This document shows positions 24,376 to 32,973 of a DNA stretch of 64,000 nucleotides, in pieces. The first letter of the stretch is position 1. Every line of letters starts with the position of its first letter. The notes under the pieces were generated by a model that saw nothing but the letters and a program-made list of their open reading frames with translations, was not told the origin of the DNA and searched no databases. Position numbers and translations under genes: made by a program. Source of the stretch: Bacillus massiliigorillae (GTDB lineage: Bacteria > Bacillota > Bacilli > Bacillales > DSM-1321); the NCBI RefSeq assembly GCF_000380245.2, contig NZ_HG428741.1, positions 682,728 through 746,727 on the forward strand, written 5' to 3'.

Positions 24376-24714
24376 TTACCTTCCTTTCTCTTGCAGAATT
24401 TGCTCTGAGATTTCATCGAATTTAGTTGCTTTTTTGTAGTAAATCATGCAGAAAGCCCATGTCATAATGAATTGAGCGAAGGCAAAAATCCAAGCCCATG
24501 TAATGCTTCCAGCGAAAGGTTTGTTTAAGATTGTAGAGTAGGATGTAAGTATTGGTAAAGCAAAGTAAAAACAAAAGAAGAAAACTGTGAAAGGTATTAT
24601 GAATTTTTTCTTTTCATGGAGTAATTTTTGAAAGTTAGCAGATTGAACAATGGCTGTATATTCTTCAGGTGTCGTTTTTACAACCTTAGCAGATTGCGAT
24701 TTGCGAATTTCCAT
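24376..24714 (-). CDS. DUF485 membrane protein
   Basis: A 112-residue protein with two membrane helices (IIPFTVFFFCFYFALPILTS and WAWIFAFAQFIMTWAFCMIY) and the DUF485 loop YSTILNKPFAGSITWAWIF. It is commonly co-transcribed with acetate symporters, as here. The minus-strand ATG at 24714 has GAGGGG eight bases before it; the TTG six bases further upstream is too close to that site. Its exact role is unknown. Confidence 0.88.
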   Translation of the reverse strand: MEIRKSQSAKVVKTTPEEYTAIVQSANFQKLLHEKKKFIIPFTVFFFCFYFALPILTSYSTILNKPFAGSITWAWIFAFAQFIMTWAFCMIYYKKATKFDEISEQILQEKGR

Positions 24715-24741
24715 ATGCAATTCCCCTCTCTCTTGAATAAA

Positions 24742-24755
24742 TGAAAGCGCTTTTA
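24742..24755. promoter_or_regulatory. cre site before the DUF485-symporter operon
   Basis: TGAAAGCGCTTTTA matches the CcpA site consensus TGWNANCGNTNWCA at 13 of 14 positions and is nearly a perfect palindrome. It lies 28 bases before the start codon on the minus strand, so CcpA repression of acetate uptake in glucose is expected. Confidence 0.72.
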
Positions 24756-25057
24756 TTGTTGGGTGAAAACAAAGTTACTTCTTGTAAATAACACCCCCTC
24801 TTAATGAATCTCATTTGAAGTAGCAGAATATCAGTCTTATCAAACTGAATATTCAGAAAAATGAGTCAATGTTTATTATACTATAGGGCTAAAATATGTA
24901 AAGTGAAAAAAAGCTATTTTTTGGTAAAAAAGTAATTACATCATTATGGTAGTGAAAACGTGTAAAGTGATTTTAATATAATATTTTTTGTTTTGTACGG
25001 TAGTGGTAAGAAGAAATAATCATAGAAATTAAACATATTGTTGAAAGAAGAAAAGCT
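24756..25057. other. Divergent intergenic region, symporter operon to spoIIM
   Basis: About 300 bases of AT-rich sequence without a credible gene. It must contain the minus-strand symporter promoter, which I cannot place with confidence. One hairpin-like inverted repeat is visible (AAACTGAATATTCAG near 24844). The spoIIM promoter follows directly. Confidence 0.5.
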
Positions 25058-25086
25058 GTCATATTACTAGATTTCATTCATAAAAT
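25058..25086 (+). promoter_or_regulatory. Sigma-E promoter of spoIIM
   Basis: GTCATATT (25058-25065), 13 bases, CATAAAAT (25079-25086). The -35 matches the mother-cell sigma-E consensus exactly and the -10 at all but one position. It lies 29 bases before the spoIIM start. spoIIM is a known sigma-E gene in B. subtilis. Confidence 0.85.
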
Positions 25087-25114
25087 CTAGTAATCAACTG
25101 TAGGGGGAAAGAAG

Positions 25115-25759
25115 ATGAAGAAGAGATCAATCTTTCAATATGGTGCACAAAATCATGTACGTGAGTATTCCTCGTTATATATGTTTATTATCGTATTATT
25201 TCTGATGGGAGTAATTAGTGGGGCTATCATTGTAAATAGTTTAAGCTTCACACAAAAGGAAGATTTATTGTATTACTTATCCAAGTTTTTTGGACAAGTT
25301 GCAGATGGACAAATAACAACATCCTATCAAATGTTTATGAGCAGCATTATGCATAATATAAAATACATTGGTCTTATATGGATTTTAGGTATTTCGATTA
25401 TAGGATTGCCACTCATATTAATTTTATTGTTTTTAAAGGGAACGGTAATAGGCTTTACGGTTGGTTTTTTAGTTAATGCTATGGGATGGGGAGGCTTTCG
25501 AATTGCAATTGTCTCTGTTTTACCACAAAATATTATTCTAGTGCCTATAACTATTTTTATTACAACACTATCATTATCACTAAGTATGAATATTATTCGG
25601 AGAGTGTTTTTTAAGGAAGTTCGTCAACCTTTAAAGCCTATCTTATTTCGTTATATTGGAGCCTTGCTAGTATGCTTTATCTTTATTGCAGCGGCTGGAG
25701 CTATGGAATCATATTTTTCTCCGACCTTTATGAAACAAATGGTAGGTATTATTAAATAA
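25115..25759 (+). CDS. spoIIM: Stage II sporulation protein M
   Basis: A 214-residue membrane protein with about five hydrophobic helices and the SpoIIM family pattern (YLSKFFGQVADGQ..., FLKGTVIGFTVGFLVNAMGWGGF about residues 108-130, and SVLPQNIILVPI). SpoIIM works with SpoIIP and SpoIID in septal peptidoglycan removal and engulfment of the forespore. AGGGGGAAAG precedes the ATG. It carries its own sigma-E promoter and is followed by fur, as in B. subtilis. Confidence 0.93.
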   Translation: MKKRSIFQYGAQNHVREYSSLYMFIIVLFLMGVISGAIIVNSLSFTQKEDLLYYLSKFFGQVADGQITTSYQMFMSSIMHNIKYIGLIWILGISIIGLPLILILLFLKGTVIGFTVGFLVNAMGWGGFRIAIVSVLPQNIILVPITIFITTLSLSLSMNIIRRVFFKEVRQPLKPILFRYIGALLVCFIFIAAAGAMESYFSPTFMKQMVGIIK

Positions 25760-25812
25760 TAATATTTATTTATTAATAATCATTTTTTCTTCTAAAAAGT
25801 AATAATTCTATT

Positions 25813-25840
25813 TTGACACTTTTCTCTGTTTTGATATAAT
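25813..25840 (+). promoter_or_regulatory. Sigma-A promoter of fur
   Basis: TTGACA (25813-25818), 16 bases, TATAAT (25835-25840): both boxes are perfect. AT-rich dyads upstream (ATTAATAATCATT) resemble Fur or PerR sites but are too loose to call. Confidence 0.8.
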
Positions 25841-25870
25841 GAAATATGATAGTGGCAGGGAGGAGAAGAG

Positions 25871-26326
25871 ATGGAAGAAAGAATTGAAAGAATTAAAAAG
25901 CAGTTGCACTCATCAAGTTACAAGTTAACTCCCCAAAGAGAAGCGACAGTTCGTGTTTTACTAGAACATGAAGAAGATCATTTAAGTGCAGAAGATGTTT
26001 ATCTCCTTGTAAAAGAAAAATCGCCTGAGATTGGATTGGCGACAGTATATAGAACGCTTGAATTATTAACTGAATTAAAAATAGTAGATAAAATAAACTT
26101 TGGTGACGGCGTTTCTCGCTATGATTTACGTCAAGAAGGTGCAGCCCATTTTCATCATCACCTTGTATGTATGGAATGTGGTGCAGTTGATGAAATACAG
26201 GAAGATTTACTAGATGATGTTGAAGCTGTTGTTGAAAAACGATGGAATTTTAAAATTAAAGATCATCGATTAACTTTCCATGGCATTTGTTATCGTTGTC
26301 AATCTAAAGAAGAAAAATCAAAATGA
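25871..26326 (+). CDS. fur: Fur family ferric uptake regulator
   Basis: A 151-residue Fur-family repressor. The winged helix spans about residues 15-80 (YKLTPQREATVRVLLEHEEDH...EIGLATVYRTLELLTEL). The metal and dimerisation motifs are HFHHHLVCMECG (about 96-107) and a second Cys pair CYRCQ near the C-terminus, forming a structural zinc site. With iron bound it represses iron-uptake genes. Its position after spoIIM and before yqzK and xerD matches B. subtilis Fur rather than PerR or Zur. Confidence 0.93.
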   Translation: MEERIERIKKQLHSSSYKLTPQREATVRVLLEHEEDHLSAEDVYLLVKEKSPEIGLATVYRTLELLTELKIVDKINFGDGVSRYDLRQEGAAHFHHHLVCMECGAVDEIQEDLLDDVEAVVEKRWNFKIKDHRLTFHGICYRCQSKEEKSK

Positions 26327-26330
26327 ATAT

Positions 26331-26396
26331 AAAGATGCTCATTAAACAAAGTGGTAATAAAAAAAGATTGCCTTGTTTTATAGCATCTTTTTTTGT
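26331..26396 (+). terminator. Terminator of fur with extended stem
   Basis: AAAGATGCT pairs with AGCATCTTT, with a second inner pair AAACAA/TTGTTT, and is followed by T7. Confidence 0.75.
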
Positions 26397-26504
26397 TATA
26401 AAATGAATTGGTAGAAAGTTTTAAAAATTAGATTGAAGTATGTATAGATTTAACTCCGATTGGCATACATTGAGAATAGATATGTTGTATCGGAGGAGAA
26501 GGAA

Positions 26505-26732
26505 ATGAAGTCACTTTTCAATCAAATATTTCACACGTTAAAAGTGTTTATATTATTTGTTGGATTCACCATTCTATTTTATATCGGGATGATGTGGATT
26601 AATCAGGAATATGAGAATTATAATCGCTACGATGAACCGAATGGAACTTCGGTGAAAGTATCAAGCAATCAGGAGCAGTCTGATAGTACATGGTTCGATC
26701 GATTAAAGCTTTTTTATTTGAACGGAGAGTAA
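26505..26732 (+). CDS. yqzK: YqzK-like small membrane protein (DUF4227)
   Basis: A 75-residue protein with one membrane helix (VFILFVGFTILFYIGMMWIN, about residues 14-33) and a polar tail. It matches DUF4227/YqzK in size, layout and place between fur and xerD. ATG at 26505 is preceded by GGAGGAGAAGG; the longer frame from 26460 is rejected. It ends five bases before the xerD start. Function unknown. Confidence 0.8.
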   Translation: MKSLFNQIFHTLKVFILFVGFTILFYIGMMWINQEYENYNRYDEPNGTSVKVSSNQEQSDSTWFDRLKLFYLNGE

Positions 26733-26737
26733 TAATT

Positions 26738-27631
26738 ATGGAAGATGGATTACGTGATTTTATTCATTTTTTAACAGTAGAAAAAGGACTAGCCAAGAAT
26801 ACGCTTGTATCGTATGAAAGGGATTTAAAATCCTATATGAAATATGTGAAGACTGTTGAACAAATGAGCGATTGGAATGATGTTAGAAGAGTAAATATCA
26901 TAGGTTTTCTTGCGCATCTTAAAGAGCAAGGGAAATCTTCTAAAACAATAGCTCGTCATATTGCTTCCATTCGTTCTTTCCATCAGTTTTTATTGAGAGA
27001 CAAGCAAACGGATCAAGACCCTACCGTACATATTGATACACCACAACCAGAGAGAACATTACCAAAGGTATTGACTATGGAGGAAGTAGGAGCGTTTATG
27101 GATTCGCCAAAGGGTACGGATGCTTTTGGCTTACGTGATCAAGCGATGTTAGAGCTTATGTATGCAACTGGAATGCGTGTCAGCGAACTGATTAGTCTTG
27201 AAATTACAGATGTGCATAGTTCAATGGGATTCGTAAGATGTGTTGGTAAAGGAAATAAAGAACGTATTATTCCAATTGGTAAAACGGCTTTAAAGGCAAT
27301 TGATATTTATTTAACAAATGGCAGACCAAAACTTGTTAGCAAAAAGAATAAAAATGATGCTTTGTTTTTAAATCATCATGGAAACAGATTATCAAGACAA
27401 GGGTTTTGGAAAATATTAAAAAAGTTGGCAGAAGAGGCGAATATTCAAAAGGAATTAACTCCTCATACGTTAAGGCATTCATTCGCAACTCATTTAGTAA
27501 TGAATGGTGCTGATTTACGTTCTGTTCAAGAAATGTTAGGACATGCTGATATTTCAACAACGCAAATTTATACTCATATTTCGAATACAAGGTTGAAAGA
27601 TGTTTATTCAAAATTTCATCCACGAGCTTAA
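26738..27631 (+). CDS. xerD: Site-specific tyrosine recombinase XerD
   Basis: A 297-residue tyrosine recombinase that, with XerC, resolves chromosome dimers at dif. The N-terminal core-binding domain (about residues 1-85) starts LRDFIHFLTVEKGLAKNTL. The catalytic residues are Arg in GMRVSELI (about 150), Lys in GKGNKER (about 172), HTLRH (about 244-248), His in LGHADISTTQ (about 270) and the nucleophile Tyr in IYTHIS (about 279). ATG at 26738 is preceded by CGGAGAG. Confidence 0.95.
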   Translation: MEDGLRDFIHFLTVEKGLAKNTLVSYERDLKSYMKYVKTVEQMSDWNDVRRVNIIGFLAHLKEQGKSSKTIARHIASIRSFHQFLLRDKQTDQDPTVHIDTPQPERTLPKVLTMEEVGAFMDSPKGTDAFGLRDQAMLELMYATGMRVSELISLEITDVHSSMGFVRCVGKGNKERIIPIGKTALKAIDIYLTNGRPKLVSKKNKNDALFLNHHGNRLSRQGFWKILKKLAEEANIQKELTPHTLRHSFATHLVMNGADLRSVQEMLGHADISTTQIYTHISNTRLKDVYSKFHPRA

Positions 27632-27647
27632 TAGTTATCTAGATTAT

Positions 27648-27686
27648 AAAATGCATTTCTTTAATTATAAAAGATGCATTTTTTTA
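27648..27686 (+). terminator. Terminator of xerD
   Basis: AAATGCAT and ATGCATTT form the stem over an AT loop, followed by T7. Confidence 0.75.
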
Positions 27687-27716
27687 TTGTGTAGATGTCT
27701 GACATCTGACTATAAT
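27687..27716 (+). promoter_or_regulatory. Possible promoter of the deoB-punA-pdp operon
   Basis: TTGTGT (27687-27692), 18 bases, TATAAT (27711-27716). The -10 is perfect and the -35 is weak. A small dyad, AGATGTCTGACATCT, fills the spacer and could be an operator. Confidence 0.45.
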
Positions 27717-27871
27717 AGGGTGTGACAACTCATATTATGAGTAATTCTTAGTTTAATGGGTAATATATTTAAGAATGTGCAGGATATGTAAGTGTCTTAG
27801 TTAAGAAACAGTCGTCTAAAAGAGTGAACGATATGTCATGAATGGATGAATTAGATTTAGGAGGATTTAGA

Positions 27872-29059
27872 ATGACGAATGAAAAAGCATTTAAGCGTGT
27901 ATTTTTAATTGTTATGGATTCAGTAGGTATTGGAGAAGCTCCAGATGCTAAAGATTTTGGCGATGAGGGTGCTCATACTTTTCTACATATAGCTGAGAAA
28001 ATGAATGGTTTAAACATGCCGAATATCGGTAAGTTAGGACTAAGTAATATTGAAGAGATTCCTGGTATTGAAAAGGCAGAGAAACCATTAGCCTATTACA
28101 CAAAACTACAAGAGTCTTCAAATGGAAAAGATACAATGACAGGTCATTGGGAAATTATGGGGTTGAATATTGAAACACCGTTTCGTGTGTTCCCAGATGG
28201 TTTTCCTGATGCTTTAATTCAAGAATTAGAAGAAAAAACAGGTCGAAAAGTTATTGGTAATAAACCAGCTAGCGGTACAGGAATTCTAGATGAGCTTGGC
28301 GAAGAACATATGAAAACAGGAGCATTAATTGTATATACATCTGCGGATTCTGTTATTCAAATTGCAGCTCATGAAGAAGTTGTTCCACTTGAAGAGTTAT
28401 ATAACATTTGTAAAATTGCGCGTGAAATGACATTACGTGAAGAATATATGCTAGGTAGAGTCATTGCTCGTCCATTCTTAGGAGAGCCAGGTAACTTTAC
28501 AAGAACAGCAAATCGTCATGATTATGCCCTTAAGCCATATGAAAGAACAGTAATGAATGAGTTAAAAGACGGAGGCTACGATGTACTAGCAATCGGTAAA
28601 ATCTCTGACATTTATGATGGAGAAGGTGTAACGAAATCTCTTCGTACAGTGTCTAATATGGATGGCATGGATAAGCTTATGGAAACAATCCACACAGATT
28701 TCACAGGCTTAAGCTTCTTAAACCTTGTCGATTTTGACGCTTTATTTGGGCATAGAAGAGATCCAATTGGTTATGGAAAAGCTTTAGAAGAATTTGATGT
28801 AAGACTTACTGAAGTATTGGCTGAATTAAAAGAAGATGATTTATTAATGATTACAGCTGATCACGGAAATGACCCTGTTCACCATGGTACTGACCATACT
28901 CGTGAATATGTACCGTTACTTGTATATAGCAAAAAGTTAAAAGAAGCAAAAGAGCTTCCAATTAGTAAAACATTTGCGGATATTGGAGCAACAATTGCTG
29001 ATAATTTCCAAGTAACAATGCCACAGCATGGGGAAAGCTTCTTAAGTAAGTTGAAATAA
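27872..29059 (+). CDS. deoB: Phosphopentomutase
   Basis: A 395-residue enzyme that interconverts ribose 1- and 5-phosphate (and deoxyribose forms). It belongs to the alkaline-phosphatase superfamily. The first metal site is IVMDSVGIGEAPD (about residues 11-23), the nucleophile region is NGKDTMTGHWE (about 83-93; Thr), and the second metal site is TADHGNDPVHHGTDHTRE (about 330-347). TTAGGAGG precedes the ATG at 27872. It leads an operon with punA and pdp that salvages nucleosides (drm-pupG-pdp in B. subtilis). Confidence 0.95.
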   Translation: MTNEKAFKRVFLIVMDSVGIGEAPDAKDFGDEGAHTFLHIAEKMNGLNMPNIGKLGLSNIEEIPGIEKAEKPLAYYTKLQESSNGKDTMTGHWEIMGLNIETPFRVFPDGFPDALIQELEEKTGRKVIGNKPASGTGILDELGEEHMKTGALIVYTSADSVIQIAAHEEVVPLEELYNICKIAREMTLREEYMLGRVIARPFLGEPGNFTRTANRHDYALKPYERTVMNELKDGGYDVLAIGKISDIYDGEGVTKSLRTVSNMDGMDKLMETIHTDFTGLSFLNLVDFDALFGHRRDPIGYGKALEEFDVRLTEVLAELKEDDLLMITADHGNDPVHHGTDHTREYVPLLVYSKKLKEAKELPISKTFADIGATIADNFQVTMPQHGESFLSKLK

Positions 29060-29074
29060 GGGAGAGAACTACAG

Positions 29075-29887
29075 ATGTATGAATTAGCAAAAAAATCAGC
29101 AGAATATATTAAAGAAAAAGCAAAAGTAACACCAGAAATAGGATTAATACTAGGTTCTGGACTTGGTGTATTAGCAGACGAAATTGAAAATGCGGTTGCT
29201 ATTCCATATAACGAAATTCCAAACTTCCCTGTTTCAACTGTAGAAGGTCATGCTGGACAGCTTGTTATTGGACAATTAGCTGGAAAAACAGTCGTAGCAA
29301 TGCAAGGTCGTTTTCATTTCTATGAAGGTTATTCAATGGAAAAAGTAACGTTTCCAGTTCGTGTCATGAAAGTATTAGGCGTGGAGAAAATCATTGTGAC
29401 AAATGCTGCTGGTGGCGTAAATACAGACTTTACACCAGGTGATTTAATGTTAATTACAGACCATATTAATTTCACAGGAACAAGCCCTCTAATCGGTAAA
29501 AATGATGAGCGTTTTGGTCCTCGTTTCCCTGATATGTCTACTGCTTACGATAAAGAGTTCCAAGCTTTAGCGAAAAATGTGGCAAATGAATTGAATATCG
29601 GTCTAAAAGAAGGAATTTATTTCGGCTTAACAGGTCCAACTTATGAAACACCTGCTGAGGTGAGAATGGTACGTACATTAGGTGGCGATGCAGTAGGAAT
29701 GTCTACAGTTCCAGAAGTAATCGTTGCGAACCATAGCGCTATGCGTATATTAGGTATTTCTTGCATCACCAATATGGCTGCTGGAATTCTTGATCAACCT
29801 TTAAATCATGAAGAAGTTATTGAAACTACAGAAAAAGTTAAGAATGAGTTCCTTCGTTTGGTAAAAGAAATAGTAAAAAATATGTAA
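29075..29887 (+). CDS. punA: Purine-nucleoside phosphorylase
   Basis: A 270-residue trimeric-type PNP (inosine/guanosine specific family). The signatures are LILGSGLGVLADEI (about residues 24-37), VEGHAGQLVIG (His, about 62), GRFHFYEGY (about 81-89) and MSTVPEVIVANH (about 209-220). It splits purine ribonucleosides to base and ribose 1-phosphate, which deoB then converts. It lies 15 bases after deoB. Confidence 0.94.
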   Translation: MYELAKKSAEYIKEKAKVTPEIGLILGSGLGVLADEIENAVAIPYNEIPNFPVSTVEGHAGQLVIGQLAGKTVVAMQGRFHFYEGYSMEKVTFPVRVMKVLGVEKIIVTNAAGGVNTDFTPGDLMLITDHINFTGTSPLIGKNDERFGPRFPDMSTAYDKEFQALAKNVANELNIGLKEGIYFGLTGPTYETPAEVRMVRTLGGDAVGMSTVPEVIVANHSAMRILGISCITNMAAGILDQPLNHEEVIETTEKVKNEFLRLVKEIVKNM

Positions 29888-29911
29888 AATAAATCTGGTG
29901 GTGTTTAATCA

Positions 29912-31216
29912 ATGCGAATGGTAGATTTAATCGAGAAAAAAAGAGACAACCACGAATTGACAACGGAAGAAATCAAATTTATTATTGATAATTTTACAAA
30001 TGGAAGCATTCCTGATTATCAAATGAGTGCTTTTCTAATGGCTACTTTTTTCAATGGTATGACAGAAAAGGAACGCGCTGAGTTAACAATGGCGATGGTG
30101 AATTCAGGTGAAACCATTGACCTTCACGGAATTGAAGGCATTAAAGTTGATAAGCATAGTACAGGTGGCGTTGGTGATACAACTACACTAGTATTGGGAC
30201 CGCTTGTAGCAGCGCTTGATGTACCAGTAGCTAAAATGTCAGGTAGAGGATTAGGACATACTGGGGGTACTATTGATAAACTAGAAGCTGTTAAAGGTTT
30301 TACTGTTGAAATAACAAAAGAAAAGTTCATGGAATTAGTGAACAAAAATAAAATTGCTGTAATCGGTCAGACAGGTAATTTAACTCCTGCTGATAAGAAG
30401 ATGTATGCATTACGTGATGTAACCGCAACAGTGAATAGTATTCCATTGATTGCAAGCTCAATCATGAGTAAAAAAATTGCTGCAGGTGCGGATGCAATTG
30501 TTCTTGATGTGAAAACAGGAGCAGGCGCATTTATGAAAACAGCAAAAGATGCTGAGGAATTAGCACAAGCGATGGTGAATATCGGGAATAATGTTGGCCG
30601 TAATACAATGGCAGTTATTTCAGACATGAGTCAACCACTTGGCTTCGCCATCGGAAATGCTCTTGAAGTGAAAGAAGCTATTGATACATTAAATGGAAAT
30701 GGACCAGAAGATTTAACAGAGCTTTGTTTAACGCTTGGTAGTTTCATGGTCTATTTAGCGAAGAAAGCATCTTCATTAGAAGAAGCAAGAGAGAAGCTAG
30801 AAGAAGTAATTGCTAATGGCAAAGCTTTAGAAGCATTTAAAACATTTTTAGCATCACAAGGTGGAGATGCATCAGTAGTTGATCATCCATCACATCTACC
30901 TACTGCAAGTTACATGATTGAGTTACCGGCTAAAGAAGATGGTTATGTACAAGAAATGATTGCTGATGAAATTGGTACGGCAGCAATGATGCTTGGTGCT
31001 GGAAGAGCAACGAAAGAATCTGTTATTGATTTAGCGGTTGGGATTGTTCTTCAGAAGAAGATTGGTGATGCAGTGAAAAAAGGTGAGTCACTGTTAACGA
31101 TTCATAGTAACACTGAAAATGTAGATAATGTTAAAGAGCTTCTATATAACAGTATTATTGTTGGTTCAAATAAAGTAGAAGCACCTCCACTTATTCATAC
31201 CCACATAACAAAGTAA
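29912..31216 (+). CDS. pdp: Pyrimidine-nucleoside phosphorylase
   Basis: A 434-residue enzyme of the thymidine/uridine phosphorylase family. It carries the phosphate-binding signature KVDKHSTGGVGDTTTLVLGP (about residues 79-98), SGRGLGHTGGTIDKLEA (about 110-126) and a C-terminal swivel domain. The start MRMVDLIEKK matches the family start. It closes the nucleoside salvage operon and is followed by a terminator. Confidence 0.95.
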   Translation: MRMVDLIEKKRDNHELTTEEIKFIIDNFTNGSIPDYQMSAFLMATFFNGMTEKERAELTMAMVNSGETIDLHGIEGIKVDKHSTGGVGDTTTLVLGPLVAALDVPVAKMSGRGLGHTGGTIDKLEAVKGFTVEITKEKFMELVNKNKIAVIGQTGNLTPADKKMYALRDVTATVNSIPLIASSIMSKKIAAGADAIVLDVKTGAGAFMKTAKDAEELAQAMVNIGNNVGRNTMAVISDMSQPLGFAIGNALEVKEAIDTLNGNGPEDLTELCLTLGSFMVYLAKKASSLEEAREKLEEVIANGKALEAFKTFLASQGGDASVVDHPSHLPTASYMIELPAKEDGYVQEMIADEIGTAAMMLGAGRATKESVIDLAVGIVLQKKIGDAVKKGESLLTIHSNTENVDNVKELLYNSIIVGSNKVEAPPLIHTHITK

Positions 31217-31224
31217 CATAGGAG

Positions 31225-31265
31225 AAATAACCCGATAGAGAAATCTATTGGGTTATTTTTTTTTA
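31225..31265 (+). terminator. Terminator of the nucleoside salvage operon
   Basis: AAATAACCCGATAGA pairs with TCTATTGGGTTATTT (with one G-T pair), followed by more T. Confidence 0.9.
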
Positions 31266-31281
31266 TATTGTTGGTATTTTT

Positions 31282-31311
31282 TGCATAAAACAATAAACTT
31301 TGGAAAAAATG
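31282..31311 (+). promoter_or_regulatory. Sigma-F (forespore) promoter of dacF
   Basis: TGCATA (31282-31287), 14 bases, GGAAAAAATG (31302-31311). This follows the sigma-F pattern GYWTA...GGNRANANT. It lies 28 bases before the dacF start. dacF and the spoIIA genes behind it are read from such a promoter in B. subtilis, giving positive feedback on sigF. Confidence 0.78.
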
Positions 31312-31338
31312 TGGAATATAAAGATTGGAGGGTTTGGC

Positions 31339-32508
31339 TTGAAGATGAAACAACTATTAATCATTTCGATCATCACAATGGTATTAGGTGCTTTTGCTAT
31401 GCCAACATTTGCAGCGGAGAAAAATGTCGAGTTAGCTAATGAAGCAAAGTCTGCCATATTAATTGAAAGAGATACAGGGGCAATATTATATGCCAAAAAT
31501 GAAAATAAACGATTATCACCAGCTAGTATGACGAAGGTGATGACGATGTTACTCATCATGGAAGCCATTGATAAAGGTGAGCTTTCCATGAATGAAAAAA
31601 TTAGAACAAGTGAATATGCAGCATCAATGGGAGGATCGCAAATCTTTTTAGAGCCTGGCGAAGAGATGACGACAAACCAAATGCTCCAAGGAATTGCTAT
31701 TGGTTCAGGAAATGATGCTTCTGTTGCAATGGCTGAGAGAATTGCTGGATCAGAAGAGGGCTTTGTAAAAATGATGAATGCAAAAGCAAAAGCACTTGGA
31801 TTAAAGGATACTTTATTCCAAAACGCTACTGGCTTACCTGCAGAAAATCATTATAGTACAGCGCATGATATGGCGATAATGGGAAAAGAACTATTGAAAT
31901 ATAGTGCGATTACGAAATATACAGGCACATATGAAGCATATTTACGAGAAAATACAGATAAGAAATTTTGGTTAGTAAATACAAACCGATTAGTGAAGTT
32001 TTATCCGGGTGTAGATGGATTAAAGACAGGCTTTACGAACGAGGCAAAGTATTGCTTAACGGCGACTGCAAAGAAAGGAAATATGAGGGTTATTGCAGTT
32101 GTCTTTGGTGCAGAAAATCCGAAAGCGCGTAATGCTCAAGTGACAAAAATGCTAGATTATGCATTTAGTCAATATACAACTCATCCAGTTTACAAGAAGA
32201 ATGTGGAATTAAAGCAAGTAATGGTTAGTAAGGGAACGAAGAAAACTGTTTCTGCTGTTACTAGTGAACCAATTTCATTGTTAACAAAGAAGGGTGAAAA
32301 TACAAAAAACTATGATGTAAAAGTGACATCTGAGAAGAAAATTGCTGCTCCAGTGAAAAAGGGTGACAAAATCGGAACGTTAAAAATTACGAAGAATGGT
32401 AAAACCATAGTAACTTCTCCTATTGTTGCAAAAGAAACGGTTGAGAAAGCAAATTGGTGGCAATTGTTTAAAAAATCAATGGGCTTATTCACTCATGGTG
32501 GAAGCTAA
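31339..32508 (+). CDS. dacF: D-alanyl-D-alanine carboxypeptidase DacF
   Basis: A 389-residue low-molecular-weight penicillin-binding protein. A signal peptide of about 25 residues ends PTFAA. The serine active-site motifs are SMTK (about residues 59-62), SGN (about 120-122) and KTG (about 226-228). A beta-rich C-terminal domain follows. It trims D-Ala from spore peptidoglycan stem peptides. TTG at 31339 is spaced six bases from GGAGGG (31327-31332), so it is preferred, with ATG at 31345 as alternative. It precedes spoIIAA as in B. subtilis. Confidence 0.93.
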   Translation: MKMKQLLIISIITMVLGAFAMPTFAAEKNVELANEAKSAILIERDTGAILYAKNENKRLSPASMTKVMTMLLIMEAIDKGELSMNEKIRTSEYAASMGGSQIFLEPGEEMTTNQMLQGIAIGSGNDASVAMAERIAGSEEGFVKMMNAKAKALGLKDTLFQNATGLPAENHYSTAHDMAIMGKELLKYSAITKYTGTYEAYLRENTDKKFWLVNTNRLVKFYPGVDGLKTGFTNEAKYCLTATAKKGNMRVIAVVFGAENPKARNAQVTKMLDYAFSQYTTHPVYKKNVELKQVMVSKGTKKTVSAVTSEPISLLTKKGENTKNYDVKVTSEKKIAAPVKKGDKIGTLKITKNGKTIVTSPIVAKETVEKANWWQLFKKSMGLFTHGGS

Positions 32509-32534
32509 TCTCGAAATTTGAGACAAATATACGA

Positions 32535-32585
32535 ATAACCACTAGTTTTGTCACGTTGAAGGATTCCTTCCTGTACTTCTAGAAT
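32535..32585 (+). promoter_or_regulatory. Sigma-H promoter of the spoIIA operon, with possible Spo0A boxes
   Basis: GAAGGATTC (32558-32566), 12 bases, CTAGAAT (32579-32585) follows the sigma-H pattern RNAGGAWWW-N12-RNNGAAT with small deviations. Upstream, TTTGTCACG (32547-32555) and TTTGTCTCA on the opposite strand near 32520 resemble Spo0A boxes at 7 of 9 positions. Spo0A with sigma-H is the known control of spoIIA. Confidence 0.68.
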
Positions 32586-32619
32586 TGACTTCATACAGAA
32601 TTTCAGAAGGGAGCTGTAC

Positions 32620-32973
32620 ATGTTGAGTCTATCGATAAACATGGAAACAAAGGGAGACGTACTTTGTATAAGACTGAGTGGTGAGTTGGATCATCATACT
32701 GCAGAAGAATTAAAAGAAAGAGCAATAATCGCTATTGAGAAGCATCAAATTAAGCATATTCTCTTAAATTTAGAGAAGCTGTCATTTATGGATAGTTCAG
32801 GTCTAGGTGTGATACTAGGTCGATATAAGCAAATTAAACAACAAAATGGTGAGATGGTTGTATGTGCAATTTCGCCAGCAGTAAAGCGCTTGTTTGAAAT
32901 GTCTGGATTGTTTAAAATAATTCAACAAGAAGCATCAGAAAACAATGCTTTACAAAGACTGGGGGTTGCTTGA
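32620..32973 (+). CDS. spoIIAA: Anti-sigma F factor antagonist SpoIIAA
   Basis: A 117-residue STAS-domain protein. The phosphorylated serine lies in FMDSSGLGVILGR (about residues 54-66). Unphosphorylated SpoIIAA binds SpoIIAB and frees sigma-F in the forespore. AAGGGAG precedes the ATG. The next gene starts at the following base. Confidence 0.96.
   Translation: MLSLSINMETKGDVLCIRLSGELDHHTAEELKERAIIAIEKHQIKHILLNLEKLSFMDSSGLGVILGRYKQIKQQNGEMVVCAISPAVKRLFEMSGLFKIIQQEASENNALQRLGVA

Noticed and set aside
25760..25812. Fur or PerR box before fur
   Set aside because: AT-rich dyads such as ATTAATAATCATT are present, but match TGATAATNATTATCA or TTATAATNATTATAA too loosely for this AT-rich background.
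31248..31439. Plus-strand frame of 63 codons before dacF
   Set aside because: It starts in the pdp terminator, crosses the sigma-F promoter and lies out of frame over the dacF start.
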